64,000 nucleotides of DNA, taken from an uncultured Steroidobacter sp. Its GTDB lineage: Bacteria; Pseudomonadota; Gammaproteobacteria; Steroidobacterales; Steroidobacteraceae. Shown piece by piece: positions 1 through 8,914 of the stretch. The translations under genes and the position numbers were made by a program. The stretch's first letter is position 1; every line of letters begins with the position of its first letter. Where the stretch lies: positions 1 through 64,000 of the forward strand of contig CAMLEO010000001.1 of the NCBI GenBank assembly GCA_946478975.1, given 5' to 3'. A model generated the notes under the pieces. It searched no databases. It was not told where the DNA came from and saw only the letters and a program-made list of their open reading frames with translations.

Positions 1-2
1 AT

Positions 3-1232
3 GTGTCGTTCCGCCCTCAATGGCTGACCCGAGTCTCCCTGCTGGCCTTCGCGCTGGCGGCAAGCGGTTGTCAGATCATCCGCCCGCCCGAGCCGAAGGC
101 CGCGCCCGAACCGCCGCCGCCGCAGATCAAAGACCCGATCGCGACCCATCGCTTCCGCTTCGATCCTGAACATGACGAAGTGGTCGGCGAGCTGCAGATC
201 ACCACCGTGCAGGGCGAGGACACGCTTCCCGACATCGCGCGTCGTTTCAACGTCGGGTACGAAGAAATCCTGCGCGCCAATCCCGGCGTCGATCCGTGGC
301 TCCCTGGCGTGGGCCGCGAGATCATCGTGCCGACGCAATTCATATTGCCGGACGCGCCGCGCGAAGGCCTGGTCGTAAACCTGGCGCAGCTGCGCGTCTA
401 TTACTTCCCGAAGCCCAAGAAAGGCGATCCCGACGACGGCATGCGCACGGTGATCACGCATCCCATCGGCATCGGCAAGATCGGCTGGCAGACGCCGGAA
501 GGCACCACCAAGGTCACCAGCAAACAAAAGAATCCGATCTGGACGCCGCCGGTGTCGGTGCGCAAGGAGCACAAGGAGAACGGCGATCCGCTGCCGGCGC
601 GTGTGCCGCCGGGGCCGGACAATCCGCTCGGTGCCTACAAGATGACGCTCGGCTGGCCGAGCTATCTGATCCACGGCACCAACAAACCGTATGGCGTCGG
701 CATGCGTTCGAGCCACGGCTGCATTCGTTTCTATCCGGAAGACATCTCCGAGCTGTACGACCAGATTCCGGTCGGCACCAAGGTGACGGTGGTGAACCAG
801 CCGTTCGTGTTCGGCTGGCACAAGGACGCGATGTATGTGCAGGCGTTCCCGATCTTGGAGGACGACGAGCGCGAACATCCGCAGGCCGCGGAGGCGCTGA
901 TCAATGCCGGCATCAAGGACGAGCTGTGGCAGAAGTTGAAACAGCACGATTCCGCCGTCGATCTGGAAGTCGTGAATCAGATGGTCGCGCAGCCGCGGGG
1001 CATCGCGGTGCCGGTGTCGCGTAAGAACACGACCATCGAGTCGTACATCGCCGCCGCACGCCACGTCGAAAATCGCGTACCGCAAGGTGCGACGTGGAAC
1101 GGCTCCGACGACGGTTTGTATCTCGCCGAAGAATTCGAAGCGCTCCGCAACGGCACGCCGTTGCCCAAGAAAGCGCCGCCTAAAGTCAAAAAGACTGCTG
1201 CGAAGCCTGCTGGCGCCGCCAGCGGCTCTTAA
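3..1232 (+). CDS. Lipoprotein L,D-transpeptidase (LysM + YkuD)
   Basis: Probable periplasmic L,D-transpeptidase that forms or edits peptidoglycan cross-links or attaches proteins to the wall. The N-terminus is a lipoprotein signal ending in a lipobox (LAASGC, Cys23). A LysM-like peptidoglycan-binding segment lies at about residues 66-112 (D-T-L...A-R-R-F...I-L-R-A-N-P). The YkuD domain follows at about 120-265 and carries the catalytic motif His224...Ser237-His-Gly-Cys240, with Cys240 the expected nucleophile. The tail is Lys/Ala/Pro rich. The start is a GTG two bases from the window edge. The signal peptide looks complete from there, but the upstream context is not visible. Family call is firm; the exact substrate (ErfK/YbiS-like cross-linking or anchoring) cannot be read from sequence. 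Confidence 0.9.
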   Translation: MSFRPQWLTRVSLLAFALAASGCQIIRPPEPKAAPEPPPPQIKDPIATHRFRFDPEHDEVVGELQITTVQGEDTLPDIARRFNVGYEEILRANPGVDPWLPGVGREIIVPTQFILPDAPREGLVVNLAQLRVYYFPKPKKGDPDDGMRTVITHPIGIGKIGWQTPEGTTKVTSKQKNPIWTPPVSVRKEHKENGDPLPARVPPGPDNPLGAYKMTLGWPSYLIHGTNKPYGVGMRSSHGCIRFYPEDISELYDQIPVGTKVTVVNQPFVFGWHKDAMYVQAFPILEDDEREHPQAAEALINAGIKDELWQKLKQHDSAVDLEVVNQMVAQPRGIAVPVSRKNTTIESYIAAARHVENRVPQGATWNGSDDGLYLAEEFEALRNGTPLPKKAPPKVKKTAAKPAGAASGS

Positions 1233-1248
1233 TCCTCGCTTGCCCTGC

Positions 1249-1281
1249 GCCGGACGCCCGCTTGAACGCGGCGCGTCCGGC
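1249..1281. repeat. GC-rich inverted repeat after the L,D-transpeptidase gene
   Basis: A perfect 9-bp stem (1249-1257 with 1273-1281) around a 15-base loop sits 16 bases after the transpeptidase stop. There is no T-tract after it, so it is at best a weak or Rho-assisted terminator or an RNA-stabilising hairpin. Confidence 0.4.
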
Positions 1282-1347
1282 CGCATATCCATCGCAGTGT
1301 CCTGCGATCGTCGTTTCTGTATTTGTTCCCCACAGTACCGATCCATC

Positions 1348-2238
1348 ATGAAACGAATACTGCTGTTTGTAGCCACCAACGTAGCCATCCTGCTGGTTCT
1401 CAGCGTCACCCTGCGCCTGCTCGGCGTCGACCGCATTCTGAATGCGCAAGGCACCGGGCTCGACCTCAGCAGCCTGCTGGTGTTCTCGGCGGTCGTCGGC
1501 TTCTCCGGCTCGCTGATCTCGCTGGCATTGTCCAAGTTCATCGCCAAGCAATCGATGGGCGTGCGTGTGATCGATCAGCCGCGCAGTTCGCAGGAAGCCT
1601 GGCTGGTTGAAACCGTGCGTCGCCAAGCCCAAGCGGCCGGCATCGGCATGCCGGAAGTCGGCATTTTCGATGCGCCGGAAATGAATGCATTCGCCACCGG
1701 CGCGAGTCGGAACAATGCGCTCGTCGCGGTCAGCGCGGGCTTGTTGAACGGCATGTCACAACGCGAAGTCGAGGCGGTGCTCGCGCATGAAGTGAGCCAC
1801 GTCGCGAACGGCGACATGGTGACGCTCACGTTGATCCAGGGCGTCGTGAACACGTTCGTCGTGTTCCTGTCGCGCGTCATCGGTTACACGGTCGACAAGG
1901 TCGTGTTCAAAACCGAGCGCGGCCACGGCCCGGCTTTCATGATCACCACCATCATCGCGCAGCTGGTGCTGGGCATCCTCGCGAGCATGATCGTCATGTG
2001 GTTCTCGCGTTATCGCGAGTTCCGCGCCGACGCGGGCGGCGCCAACCTGGCCGGTCGTCAGAACATGATCGGTGCGCTGGAACGTCTGCGTCGCGCGCAC
2101 TCGGCGCCGCTGCCGGATTCGATGCAGGCCTTCGGCATCAACACCGAGAAGGCGAGCGGCGGGCTCATGCGCCTGTTCATGTCGCATCCGCCGATCGAAG
2201 AGCGCATCGCCGCCCTCCAGCAGCAGGCCGCCGCGTAA
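1348..2238 (+). CDS. htpX: Membrane protease HtpX
   Basis: M48-family zinc metalloprotease of the inner membrane that degrades misfolded membrane proteins alongside FtsH. Length is 296 aa, close to E. coli HtpX (about 293). Two N-terminal membrane segments (about residues 4-22 and 35-60) precede the active site HEVSH (His147-His151). Further hydrophobic segments follow at about 160-180 and 195-215, and the family motif with the third zinc ligand lies in the E-F-R-A-D stretch. The ATG at 1348 is chosen because it gives the canonical MKRI-type N-terminus; longer upstream in-frame sequence has no family similarity. Separated from the preceding gene by a hairpin, so probably its own transcript. 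Confidence 0.95.
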   Translation: MKRILLFVATNVAILLVLSVTLRLLGVDRILNAQGTGLDLSSLLVFSAVVGFSGSLISLALSKFIAKQSMGVRVIDQPRSSQEAWLVETVRRQAQAAGIGMPEVGIFDAPEMNAFATGASRNNALVAVSAGLLNGMSQREVEAVLAHEVSHVANGDMVTLTLIQGVVNTFVVFLSRVIGYTVDKVVFKTERGHGPAFMITTIIAQLVLGILASMIVMWFSRYREFRADAGGANLAGRQNMIGALERLRRAHSAPLPDSMQAFGINTEKASGGLMRLFMSHPPIEERIAALQQQAAA

Positions 2239-2241
2239 GCC

Positions 2242-3624
2242 TCAGCGGGCGAAACGCCAATAGTCGACGTCTACCAGAGAAGGTTCGTTGCCGCCTCTGA
2301 ATACCAGGTAAAGATCATGGATGCCGGTTGCGCCCGAGACGGTGGCGGTCCTTTCCTGCCAGTGTCCGGGCGCTGCCGTTTTCTCGACCGGCAGCGATCC
2401 GATCATCGGCCCATCAACCCGGTCGACGTGCAGCTCGATGACGGACGAGGGTGCGCCGTGGGCGACGCTCGCCATGAAGGTCTTCGCACCGGCTGTTCCG
2501 AAATCTACGCCAGCGACCTTCAGGTAGGTGCGATTGGCGGTTCGCGTTACATACATGCCGCTGCGATCGTTCATCGCGGTGGTCACGCCTGGCGCCCAAT
2601 CGTATGGCCGATCGCGGTCCCGCTTGATGCGCGAGGTCCAAGCGATCGTCTCCGCCTCGACGCGCTCATAGGGATTAATCCATTCAAGCTGCGCGACGCC
2701 TGTGTCGTTCCACCAGGGCAGATTCGGGATCGTGCCGTCTTCGTTGTATGAGAATTTTTCGACGGTGATGGCACGGCGCTCGTGGTGGATTGGGGTCATT
2801 GCAAAGTTCAGGCGATAGTTGAAGCCGAACAGATACGAGCCGCCCTTGTAGTCGATGATGCCGGGATGATTGCCGGTGGAGCCCTGGTTGGGATCCATGA
2901 TCTTGCCCTGGTGCACCCAGGGGCCGGTCGCTGCCCGGCTCATCGCATAACCGATTCCCTCCGGGCAGCAGCTCGACGCGTAGGCCATGTAGTAGTGGCC
3001 GTTGCGTTTATAGAACCACGGCCCCTCCTGGTAGTCCGCCGGCTTCGACTCCACCTGCATGATCGAGCCCGAGTAGCTGACCATGTCTGGATTGAGCTTG
3101 ACGTACCACAGATTCGGATTGCCCCAATACAGATAGGCCTGGCCATCGTCGTCGATCCACACCGTGGGATCGATGTAACCTTCGCCCGGCGCGATCAGCG
3201 GCTTGCCGAGCGCATCCTTGAACGGCCCCGAGGGCTGATCGGCGACTGCCACTGCAATGACATTCTTGGGCTGCCCGACCACGCTGATCGGCACGTAAAG
3301 ATAAAACTTGCCGCCGCGCTCGATCACCTGCGGCGCCCATGCGTCGTTTGACTGGACCGCCCATGCAAAGGTCTTGAGCGAGGCGACCACGCCGTGATCG
3401 GTCCAGTTGACCATGTCCGTCGAGCTGTAGAGCCGCCAGTCGAGCATCTTGAAGCCCTCGGCATCGTCCTCGTCGTGACTGGTGTACAGATAAACCACTC
3501 CGTCATGCACCAGCGGCGCCGGATCGGCAGTGAAGTTGGTTTGGATGATCGGATTGTCCGCACGTGCGGCGGGTAGTCCGGCAGCGAGCAGCGCCAGGGT
3601 CAGCAGCGACGGTTTGAACGACAT
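2242..3624 (-). CDS. Secreted glycoside hydrolase family 43 with CBM6-like C-terminus
   Basis: Predicted exported arabinofuranosidase/xylosidase-type hydrolase acting on plant hemicellulose or arabinan side chains. A Sec signal peptide (residues 1-22, cleavage after A-R-A) precedes a five-bladed beta-propeller domain. The three GH43 carboxylates are visible: Asp34 in ADPAP (general base), Asp152 in YIDPTVW (pKa modulator) and Glu200 in YQEGPW (general acid). From about residue 315 the sequence (ERVEAE, WTSRIK) resembles a carbohydrate-binding module of the CBM6 type, often fused to GH43. No other polysaccharide-utilisation gene or transporter lies nearby. Convergent with htpX, with three bases between the stops. 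Exact glycosidic specificity is not readable. Confidence 0.88.
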   Translation of the reverse strand: MSFKPSLLTLALLAAGLPAARADNPIIQTNFTADPAPLVHDGVVYLYTSHDEDDAEGFKMLDWRLYSSTDMVNWTDHGVVASLKTFAWAVQSNDAWAPQVIERGGKFYLYVPISVVGQPKNVIAVAVADQPSGPFKDALGKPLIAPGEGYIDPTVWIDDDGQAYLYWGNPNLWYVKLNPDMVSYSGSIMQVESKPADYQEGPWFYKRNGHYYMAYASSCCPEGIGYAMSRAATGPWVHQGKIMDPNQGSTGNHPGIIDYKGGSYLFGFNYRLNFAMTPIHHERRAITVEKFSYNEDGTIPNLPWWNDTGVAQLEWINPYERVEAETIAWTSRIKRDRDRPYDWAPGVTTAMNDRSGMYVTRTANRTYLKVAGVDFGTAGAKTFMASVAHGAPSSVIELHVDRVDGPMIGSLPVEKTAAPGHWQERTATVSGATGIHDLYLVFRGGNEPSLVDVDYWRFAR

Positions 3625-3764
3625 CTATTTCAACCTGTGTTTCAGCCCGACGGTGGTTCTACACCAGATCGCAGACCGCCTGCTGGCCTTTGAGGGCGGG
3701 CTTCATCGAATCGTCATGTAAACGCCATACGCTGCCGCGCACCCGTTTCATCGCGAGTGCCGGC

Positions 3765-4937
3765 ATGCGTATTTTGATGATCTCGGATGTTTATTTTCCG
3801 CGGATCAACGGCGTCTCCACTTCCATCCAGACCTTCCGGCGTGGCCTGCACGCCGCGGGTCACGAGACCGTGTTGATCGCTCCTCAATATCCGGCGGGCG
3901 ATGCCGGACAGGAAGGGCGCATCATCCGCGTGCCCTCGCGCTACCTGCCTCGCGATCCCGAAGATCGCATCATGAAAGCCGGCGACCTGCGAGCGCTGCG
4001 GCCCGAGCTCAAGAAGGGCGGCTTCGACCTGGTCCACATTCAAACGCCGTTTCTGGCGCACTATCACGGCGTCAGCATTGCCCGCGAGCTGGGCGTGCCG
4101 GTCATCGAGACCTACCACACGTACTTCGAGGAATATTTGCATCACTACGTGCCGGTGATTCCCCGCTCGGTGATGCGTTTCGTCGCACGGCGCTTCACTG
4201 TTTCTCAGTGCTCGGCGTTGGATGCTCTGGTGGTGCCGTCGCGAGCCATGCAGCAGGCGCTGGAAGATTACGGCGTGCGTTGCCCGATGCACATCATTCC
4301 GACCGGCATGGAGATGGAACGCTTCGCCGGCGGCAACGGCAATCGCTTTCGCGAACGCCTCGGCATCGCGCCGGACCGTCCGACGCTGGTGCACGTCGGC
4401 CGCATCGCGCACGAAAAGAACATCGACTTTCTGCTGCGGATGTTTGTAAAGGTCGTGAAGCGCAAGCCCGAGACGATGCTGGTGATCGCGGGCGAGGGGC
4501 CGGCGCTCGAACACTGCAAATCCTATGTTGAATCGCTGCAGCTGAGTGCGAGCGTGCGCTTCGTCGGCTACCTCTCGCGCGATCGCGAACTGCCCGACTG
4601 CTACAGCGCCGGCGATCTGTTCGTGTTTTCTTCCAAGACCGAGACCCAAGGCTTGGTGCTGCTCGAAGCCATGGCGTGCGGGACGCCCGTCGTTTCGACT
4701 GCCTACATGGGCACTGCCGATATCGTGAGACCCGAGCGCGGCGCTCACGTCGCACCTGACAACGAAGCGGGTTTTGCCGATCTCGTCATCGAGCTGCTGA
4801 ATGATCCGGCACGTCGGCGTGCCATGTCTGCCGAAGCCCGCGAATACGCCGCCACCTGGTCGGCCGGCGCCATGGCCAAACGCATGGCCGACCTGTATCG
4901 CGAGATGACTGCCAAGGAGGTCAAAGCGGCCGCGTAG
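3765..4937 (+). CDS. GT-B fold glycosyltransferase, family 4
   Basis: Retaining GT4 glycosyltransferase of 390 aa. The N-terminal Rossmann half begins RILMISD, followed by the glycine-containing loop INGVSTS. The C-terminal half carries the sugar-nucleotide EX7E motif (Glu293...Glu301 in ETQGLVLLE). The overall pattern is closest to the diacylglycerol glucosyltransferase / PimB-like branch of GT4, so a membrane lipid or a lipid-linked glycan is a plausible acceptor; this is inference. The ATG at 3765 is used because the family N-terminus begins there; the open frame extends 25 codons further upstream without family similarity. It stands alone, divergent from the GH43 gene and followed by the YpfJ-type peptidase gene. 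Confidence 0.85.
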   Translation: MRILMISDVYFPRINGVSTSIQTFRRGLHAAGHETVLIAPQYPAGDAGQEGRIIRVPSRYLPRDPEDRIMKAGDLRALRPELKKGGFDLVHIQTPFLAHYHGVSIARELGVPVIETYHTYFEEYLHHYVPVIPRSVMRFVARRFTVSQCSALDALVVPSRAMQQALEDYGVRCPMHIIPTGMEMERFAGGNGNRFRERLGIAPDRPTLVHVGRIAHEKNIDFLLRMFVKVVKRKPETMLVIAGEGPALEHCKSYVESLQLSASVRFVGYLSRDRELPDCYSAGDLFVFSSKTETQGLVLLEAMACGTPVVSTAYMGTADIVRPERGAHVAPDNEAGFADLVIELLNDPARRRAMSAEAREYAATWSAGAMAKRMADLYREMTAKEVKAAA

Positions 4938-5019
4938 CACCCATTTCGCCGACGGGCTGGAACACTGGCCCGTGTTGCCCGTATAACCTCTACCGGTCTC
5001 AAACTTGGCGGGTGCTTCG

Positions 5020-5868
5020 ATGCGTTGGCAGGGGCGGCAGGGGAGCTCGAATATCGAAGATCGGCGCGGCATGCGCTATGGGCGTGCCGGCGGCATTGGC
5101 ATCGGCACGATCGTGCTGGCGCTGATCGCCATTTATTTCGGCCAGGATCCTTCGGTGGTGTTGCAAGGCGTGCAGCCTTCGCAGCCCAGCGGCGAGCAGG
5201 GGCCGTATCAGGAAAGTCCCGAAGAAGCCCAGTCGCGCGAGTTCGTGAGCGTGGTGCTGGCGGACACCGAACAAGCGTGGGGACAAATATTCAACGCGGC
5301 CGGCCGAACCTACGAGCAGCCGAAGCTGGTGTTGTTCTCCGGCGCGGTGGAGTCGGCGTGCGGATTTGCGCAGGCGGCAGTGGGTCCGTTCTATTGTCCC
5401 GGCGACCGCAAGGTCTATATCGACCTGTCTTTCTATCAAGACCTGCAGAATCGCTTCGGCGCTCCTGGTGACTTCGCGCAGGCGTACGTGGTCGCGCATG
5501 AAGTCGGTCATCACGTGCAGACGCTGCTGGGCATTTCCGATCGGAACATGGCGGCACGGCAGCGCGCGTCGGAAGCAGAAGCGAACGCGCTTTCGGTTCG
5601 TCAGGAGTTGCAGGCCGATTGCTTCGCCGGCATTTGGGCGCACAACGCCGACCGCTCACGGCAGCTGCTGGAGCAAGGTGATATCGAAGAAGGTTTGAAT
5701 GCAGCCAGTGCGATCGGCGACGACCGGCTACAGAAACAATCGCGCGGCTATGTAACGCCGGAATCCTTTACGCACGGCAGCTCGGAACAACGCGTGCGAT
5801 GGTTCAAGCGCGGCTTCGAGTCGGGCGATATAAATTCCTGCGATACGTTCGGCGCGAAATCTCTGTAG
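5020..5868 (+). CDS. ypfJ: YpfJ-type neutral zinc metallopeptidase
   Basis: Putative zinc metallopeptidase of the YpfJ/Zn_peptidase family (282 aa), anchored by one N-terminal membrane helix (about residues 24-42, IGTIVLALIAIYF) with the catalytic part outside the cytoplasm. Features seen: the characteristic N-terminal MRWQGR...S-x-N-I-E-D-R-R-G segment, the active site HEVGH (His160-His164), and downstream ELQADCFAG with the probable third ligand. The C-terminus has the family signature F-T-H-G-S-S-E-Q-R. The ATG at 5020 is preferred over one five codons upstream because it matches the MRW start of the family. The cellular substrate is unknown. Confidence 0.9.
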   Translation: MRWQGRQGSSNIEDRRGMRYGRAGGIGIGTIVLALIAIYFGQDPSVVLQGVQPSQPSGEQGPYQESPEEAQSREFVSVVLADTEQAWGQIFNAAGRTYEQPKLVLFSGAVESACGFAQAAVGPFYCPGDRKVYIDLSFYQDLQNRFGAPGDFAQAYVVAHEVGHHVQTLLGISDRNMAARQRASEAEANALSVRQELQADCFAGIWAHNADRSRQLLEQGDIEEGLNAASAIGDDRLQKQSRGYVTPESFTHGSSEQRVRWFKRGFESGDINSCDTFGAKSL

Positions 5869-5919
5869 CGTGTCAATAGCTATGATAACTTACGCCCCGA
5901 ATTACAAAGGGGAGGCACG

Positions 5920-7566
5920 GTGCCCGAGCAACCGCTCGCAGGTCATCCGTCTACTGCAACTTCGATTGCGGACGAGCCGATTGCGCGTGGCAGCGCGCAG
6001 CTGACCGCATTCGTCGGCCGCACGCTTCGCGGCCCCCTCAATCAACCCATCGTCGTTCGCAGCTTCGCCGATTTTCAGCAGCACTTCGGCGGCCTGTGGC
6101 AGCCGAGCCCGCTGTCCTATGCGGTCGAGCATTTCTTCGAGCAGGGCGGACGGCAGGCGGCGATCGTTCGCGTCGCCAATGGTGCGTCGCCGGTCACGAT
6201 CTCTCTCAAATGCGGCCGCGAGACCTTGCGATTGGAAGCTCGTGCGCCCGGCACCCGGGAATTCCTGCGCGCTTCGATCGATTACGACAACATCGAAGCG
6301 GGCGACGACCAGCGCTTCAACCTGGTGATTCAACGCGTGCGCTCGCCCGGATCCGAGCGGGTGGAAGTCCAGGAAACGTTCCGTAACTTGTCGGTGGAGC
6401 CGGAGTCGCCGCGTTTCGTGACCATTGCGCGGTTGGAGTCGAGCCTGATGCGCGTGCGGGGCGAAGTGCCTGCCATGCGGCCGGATCGAACCTTGATGCC
6501 GGGCACGCTGCTGCCGGTCGGCTATGTGAGCTCCAATCCCGATGGTGACGATGGCAAGCCCATCACCGATTACGACGTGATCGGCTCCGCCACGCGGCAC
6601 ACCGGATTGTTTGCATTGGAGCCGATGGACGAGCTGGCGTTTGTTTACATCCCGCCGCTCGCTCGCAATATCGATGTGGGCATCAGCGCGTTGCTGGTCG
6701 CCGCACGGTTCTGTCGTGACAAGCGGGCGATGCTCATCGTCGATCCGCCCGCCAGCTGGGATTCGACGGCCGAGGCGATCCGTGCCATCAAGGCGCTCGA
6801 TTTCCGAAGCGACAATGCGCTGATGTTTTTCCCGCGGATTGTCGGGATGGATCGTTTGCGGGGCCGGACGGAAACGTTTGGTAATGGCGGCGCGGTGGCG
6901 GGTTTGTTGTCGCGCTCCGGTGAGGCTGTGGCCGCGGCGGTGACAGAGCGAGAACCGGAGCCGTTGCTGCGTTCGACAGCCGCCAAGCTCGCACGCGATG
7001 TGAGCAATTCAGATCGCTGGGCGCTCGCGGCTCAAGGCGTGAATGTGCTGCAGGCAGTCCGCAATCCCGATCGCGAATGGCCGGCGTTACGAACGCTTGC
7101 CTGCGGCGCGAGTGCGTCGTCGGACTGGTCCTATCTCGCGCAGCGCCGGTTCGCGCTGTTCACGATCAACTCCATCGAACGGGGCACGCGTTGGTGCGCT
7201 GGGCTCGCCAATGGTCCGCATGTCTGGATGCGGCTTACCCGGCAGATCTCGACGTTCCTGAGCGAGCTGCGCAGCGCCGGTGCGTTCCACTCGGTGTCGG
7301 CCGATCAGGCGTTCCTGGTGATCTGCGACGAGCGCATCAACGACGGCGAGCGCGATGGCATCAACGTCCTGGTGCAGTTCGCCGCCACGCACGCCGGCGA
7401 ATATCACAGCTTCATGCTCACGCATCGCCCGGGCGGCTCGACGGTGCGGCCGGTGATGGTGAATCGCTTCGAAGCGACGCTGGTCGTCACTCGCGAGCTC
7501 GAACAAGAGATCACGCTTCGGATCGCCCCGCGCGAGGATTACATCAGCGCGGTGGCGTTGAACTGA
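5920..7566 (+). CDS. Orphan contractile-tail sheath protein
   Basis: A 548-aa protein of the phage tail sheath family, the contracting outer tube of myovirus tails, R-type pyocins and contractile injection systems. Seen: an early segment A-F-V-G-R-T-L-R-G-P resembling sheath N-termini, the core sheath segment at about residues 230-265 (HTGLFAL, LAFVYIPP), and a typical C-terminal sheath domain (about 425-548) with ERGTRW, an F-L-S-E-L-R-S-A-G-A-F turn and a D-Q-A-F-L-V-I-C-D motif. A strong ribosome-binding site (AAAGGGGAGG, 5906-5915) precedes the GTG start. No tube, baseplate, spike, AAA+ or terminase gene is adjacent: the neighbours are a peptidase gene and a cobalamin gene. It is full length and intact, so it is not an obvious decayed fragment. 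Confidence 0.85.
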   Translation: MPEQPLAGHPSTATSIADEPIARGSAQLTAFVGRTLRGPLNQPIVVRSFADFQQHFGGLWQPSPLSYAVEHFFEQGGRQAAIVRVANGASPVTISLKCGRETLRLEARAPGTREFLRASIDYDNIEAGDDQRFNLVIQRVRSPGSERVEVQETFRNLSVEPESPRFVTIARLESSLMRVRGEVPAMRPDRTLMPGTLLPVGYVSSNPDGDDGKPITDYDVIGSATRHTGLFALEPMDELAFVYIPPLARNIDVGISALLVAARFCRDKRAMLIVDPPASWDSTAEAIRAIKALDFRSDNALMFFPRIVGMDRLRGRTETFGNGGAVAGLLSRSGEAVAAAVTEREPEPLLRSTAAKLARDVSNSDRWALAAQGVNVLQAVRNPDREWPALRTLACGASASSDWSYLAQRRFALFTINSIERGTRWCAGLANGPHVWMRLTRQISTFLSELRSAGAFHSVSADQAFLVICDERINDGERDGINVLVQFAATHAGEYHSFMLTHRPGGSTVRPVMVNRFEATLVVTRELEQEITLRIAPREDYISAVALN

Positions 7567-7567
7567 T

Positions 7568-8131
7568 TCAGCTCTTCGGCTGCGGCGTCGTTTTCTTCCA
7601 CAGCACTTCCTGCCCGCTTTCATGTCGCGCCAACACGCGCGCGATCACGAACAACAGATCGGACAGGCGATTCAAATAGCGCGTGACCTCGGGCGCAATC
7701 TCTTCCTGCTTCGCCAACGCCCAGCAAAATCGCTCCGCCCGTCGCGTGATGGCACGCGCCAAGTGACATGCGGAAGCGGCCGCTCCGCCACCCGGCAGAA
7801 TGAATTCCTTCAACGGCGGCAGCGGCTCGTTGAACCGATCCAGCGTATTCTCCAACTGCTCGACGTGCGCCTCGGTGATGACGCGATAACCCGGCACCGC
7901 CAGCTCGCCGCCCAGATCAAACAACTCATGTTGAATCTGCGTCAGCGCCGTCGTCACCTCTGCCGGCAGCCCCGGCACCGCCAGCACCATTCCAATCGCA
8001 CTGTTCGCCTCATCCACCGTCCCATACGCCTCGATCCGCGCATGCGTCTTCTCCACGCGCGTCCCATCCCCCAACCCCGTCGTCCCATCATCCCCGGTGC
8101 GTGTGTAGATCTTCGAAAGGCGGTGGCCCAT
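7568..8131 (-). CDS. pduO: PduO-type ATP:cob(I)alamin adenosyltransferase
   Basis: Transfers the adenosyl group of ATP to cob(I)alamin to make coenzyme B12. The 187-aa protein has the PduO/MMAB signature at the N-terminus (KIYTRTGDDGTTGLGDG) and the helical-bundle signature near the C-terminus (A-I-T-R-R-A-E-R). The ATG at 8131 is chosen because it sits just before the conserved N-terminal motif; the open frame runs 90 codons further without similarity. It is convergent with the sheath gene (one base between the stops) and lies apart from the cobalamin operons, although it is close to cobQ. It is the second adenosyltransferase type in this window; the other is the P-loop CobO at 14701-15330. 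Confidence 0.95.
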   Translation of the reverse strand: MGHRLSKIYTRTGDDGTTGLGDGTRVEKTHARIEAYGTVDEANSAIGMVLAVPGLPAEVTTALTQIQHELFDLGGELAVPGYRVITEAHVEQLENTLDRFNEPLPPLKEFILPGGGAAASACHLARAITRRAERFCWALAKQEEIAPEVTRYLNRLSDLLFVIARVLARHESGQEVLWKKTTPQPKS

Positions 8132-8298
8132 GGCGGTGTGTTCTTTGAGAAAGAGTGATGACGTTGCTCGTAACTGGCGGAGACGGCCGCAGGCCATCGC
8201 CGAAAATGCCTCGAACTGGCGCTGCTCCTGAAACGGAAAGGCCAAACAAAGCCATTTAAAATCAAGGTTTAAGCCAATCTCACAAGGTCCGCATTCTC

Positions 8299-8317
8299 CA
8301 TTCTCGAATTGAGAATG
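8299..8317. promoter_or_regulatory. Inverted repeat upstream of the AbiE-like pair (operator candidate)
   Basis: CATTCTC and GAGAATG form 7-bp arms around a 5-base AATT-containing centre, about 60 bases before the start of the winged-helix gene. A partial copy of the left arm (CATTCTC) lies just upstream at 8292-8298. The position suits autorepression by the winged-helix protein, as known for AbiEi; this is inference. The rest of 8132-8377 shows no gene. Confidence 0.4.
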
Positions 8318-8377
8318 TTGACCCCGGCGCAAGGCTGCCGTTAGGGTCGCCCGACTGACGTACTTCGGTGAGACTGC

Positions 8378-8914
8378 ATGCCCCGCCCGAGCATAGTCCA
8401 AGTTGCCCTCAAACCGCAGGACCTTTACGTCCTGTTTGCCCTGTTAACTCGCCGGGACGGCGCGCCAACCTATGCTCAACTGGGTGCCCGGACCGGTATG
8501 GCGTCATCGGCAGTTCACGCGTCCATGAAGCGGGCTGCGATGGCCGGGTTGGCGATCTTCCGAGATGGCAGGCCCGCGGTCTTGAGGCCACAACTGCGCG
8601 AGTTTGTTTTTGGAGGCGCGAAGTACGCGTTCCCGGCTGTGCATGGAAGAATCAGCAAAGGCGTTCCTACTGCTTACGCGGCACCTCCGCTGAGCGCTGT
8701 AATTGCCCGCACATCCGATCCTGTGCCCGTGTGGGCTCACAAGAATGGATCGGTGCGAGGGGTGAGTCTTGCGCCGCTGTATCCGGCTGCTCCGGCCGCG
8801 GCCTTACGTGATGACGATCTCTATGCAGTGCTGGCTCTGTTCGACGCCTACCGATCGGGCCAGGCCCGCGAGCGAGCGGCCGCTCAGAAGCTGTTGGATA
8901 AATATTTCCAGTGA
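8378..8914 (+). CDS. Winged-helix protein, AbiEi-like putative antitoxin
   Basis: A 178-aa protein with a predicted winged-helix DNA-binding domain at about residues 10-70 (P-T-Y-A-Q-L-G-A-R-T-G-M as helix-turn-helix core, followed by a wing G-R-P-A-V-L-R-P). A conserved-looking middle segment follows (about 75-110, Y-A-F-P-A...T-A-Y-A-A-P-P-L), then a helical C-terminus. The downstream nucleotidyltransferase gene starts inside its stop codon (GTGA overlap), so the two are translationally coupled. The order regulator-then-nucleotidyltransferase matches the AbiEi/AbiEii type IV toxin-antitoxin arrangement. I do not recognise it as a canonical AbiEi family member by sequence; the antitoxin role is inferred from domain type and context. 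A plain transcription regulator is the alternative. Confidence 0.6.
   Translation: MPRPSIVQVALKPQDLYVLFALLTRRDGAPTYAQLGARTGMASSAVHASMKRAAMAGLAIFRDGRPAVLRPQLREFVFGGAKYAFPAVHGRISKGVPTAYAAPPLSAVIARTSDPVPVWAHKNGSVRGVSLAPLYPAAPAAALRDDDLYAVLALFDAYRSGQARERAAAQKLLDKYFQ

Noticed and set aside
1249..1281. Rho-independent terminator call for the hairpin after the transpeptidase
   Set aside because: The stem is good but no T-tract follows, so it was listed only as an inverted repeat.
5920..7566. Prophage or pyocin cluster
   Set aside because: Only the sheath gene is present; flanking genes are ordinary chromosomal genes and no integrase, attachment repeats or other tail genes were found.
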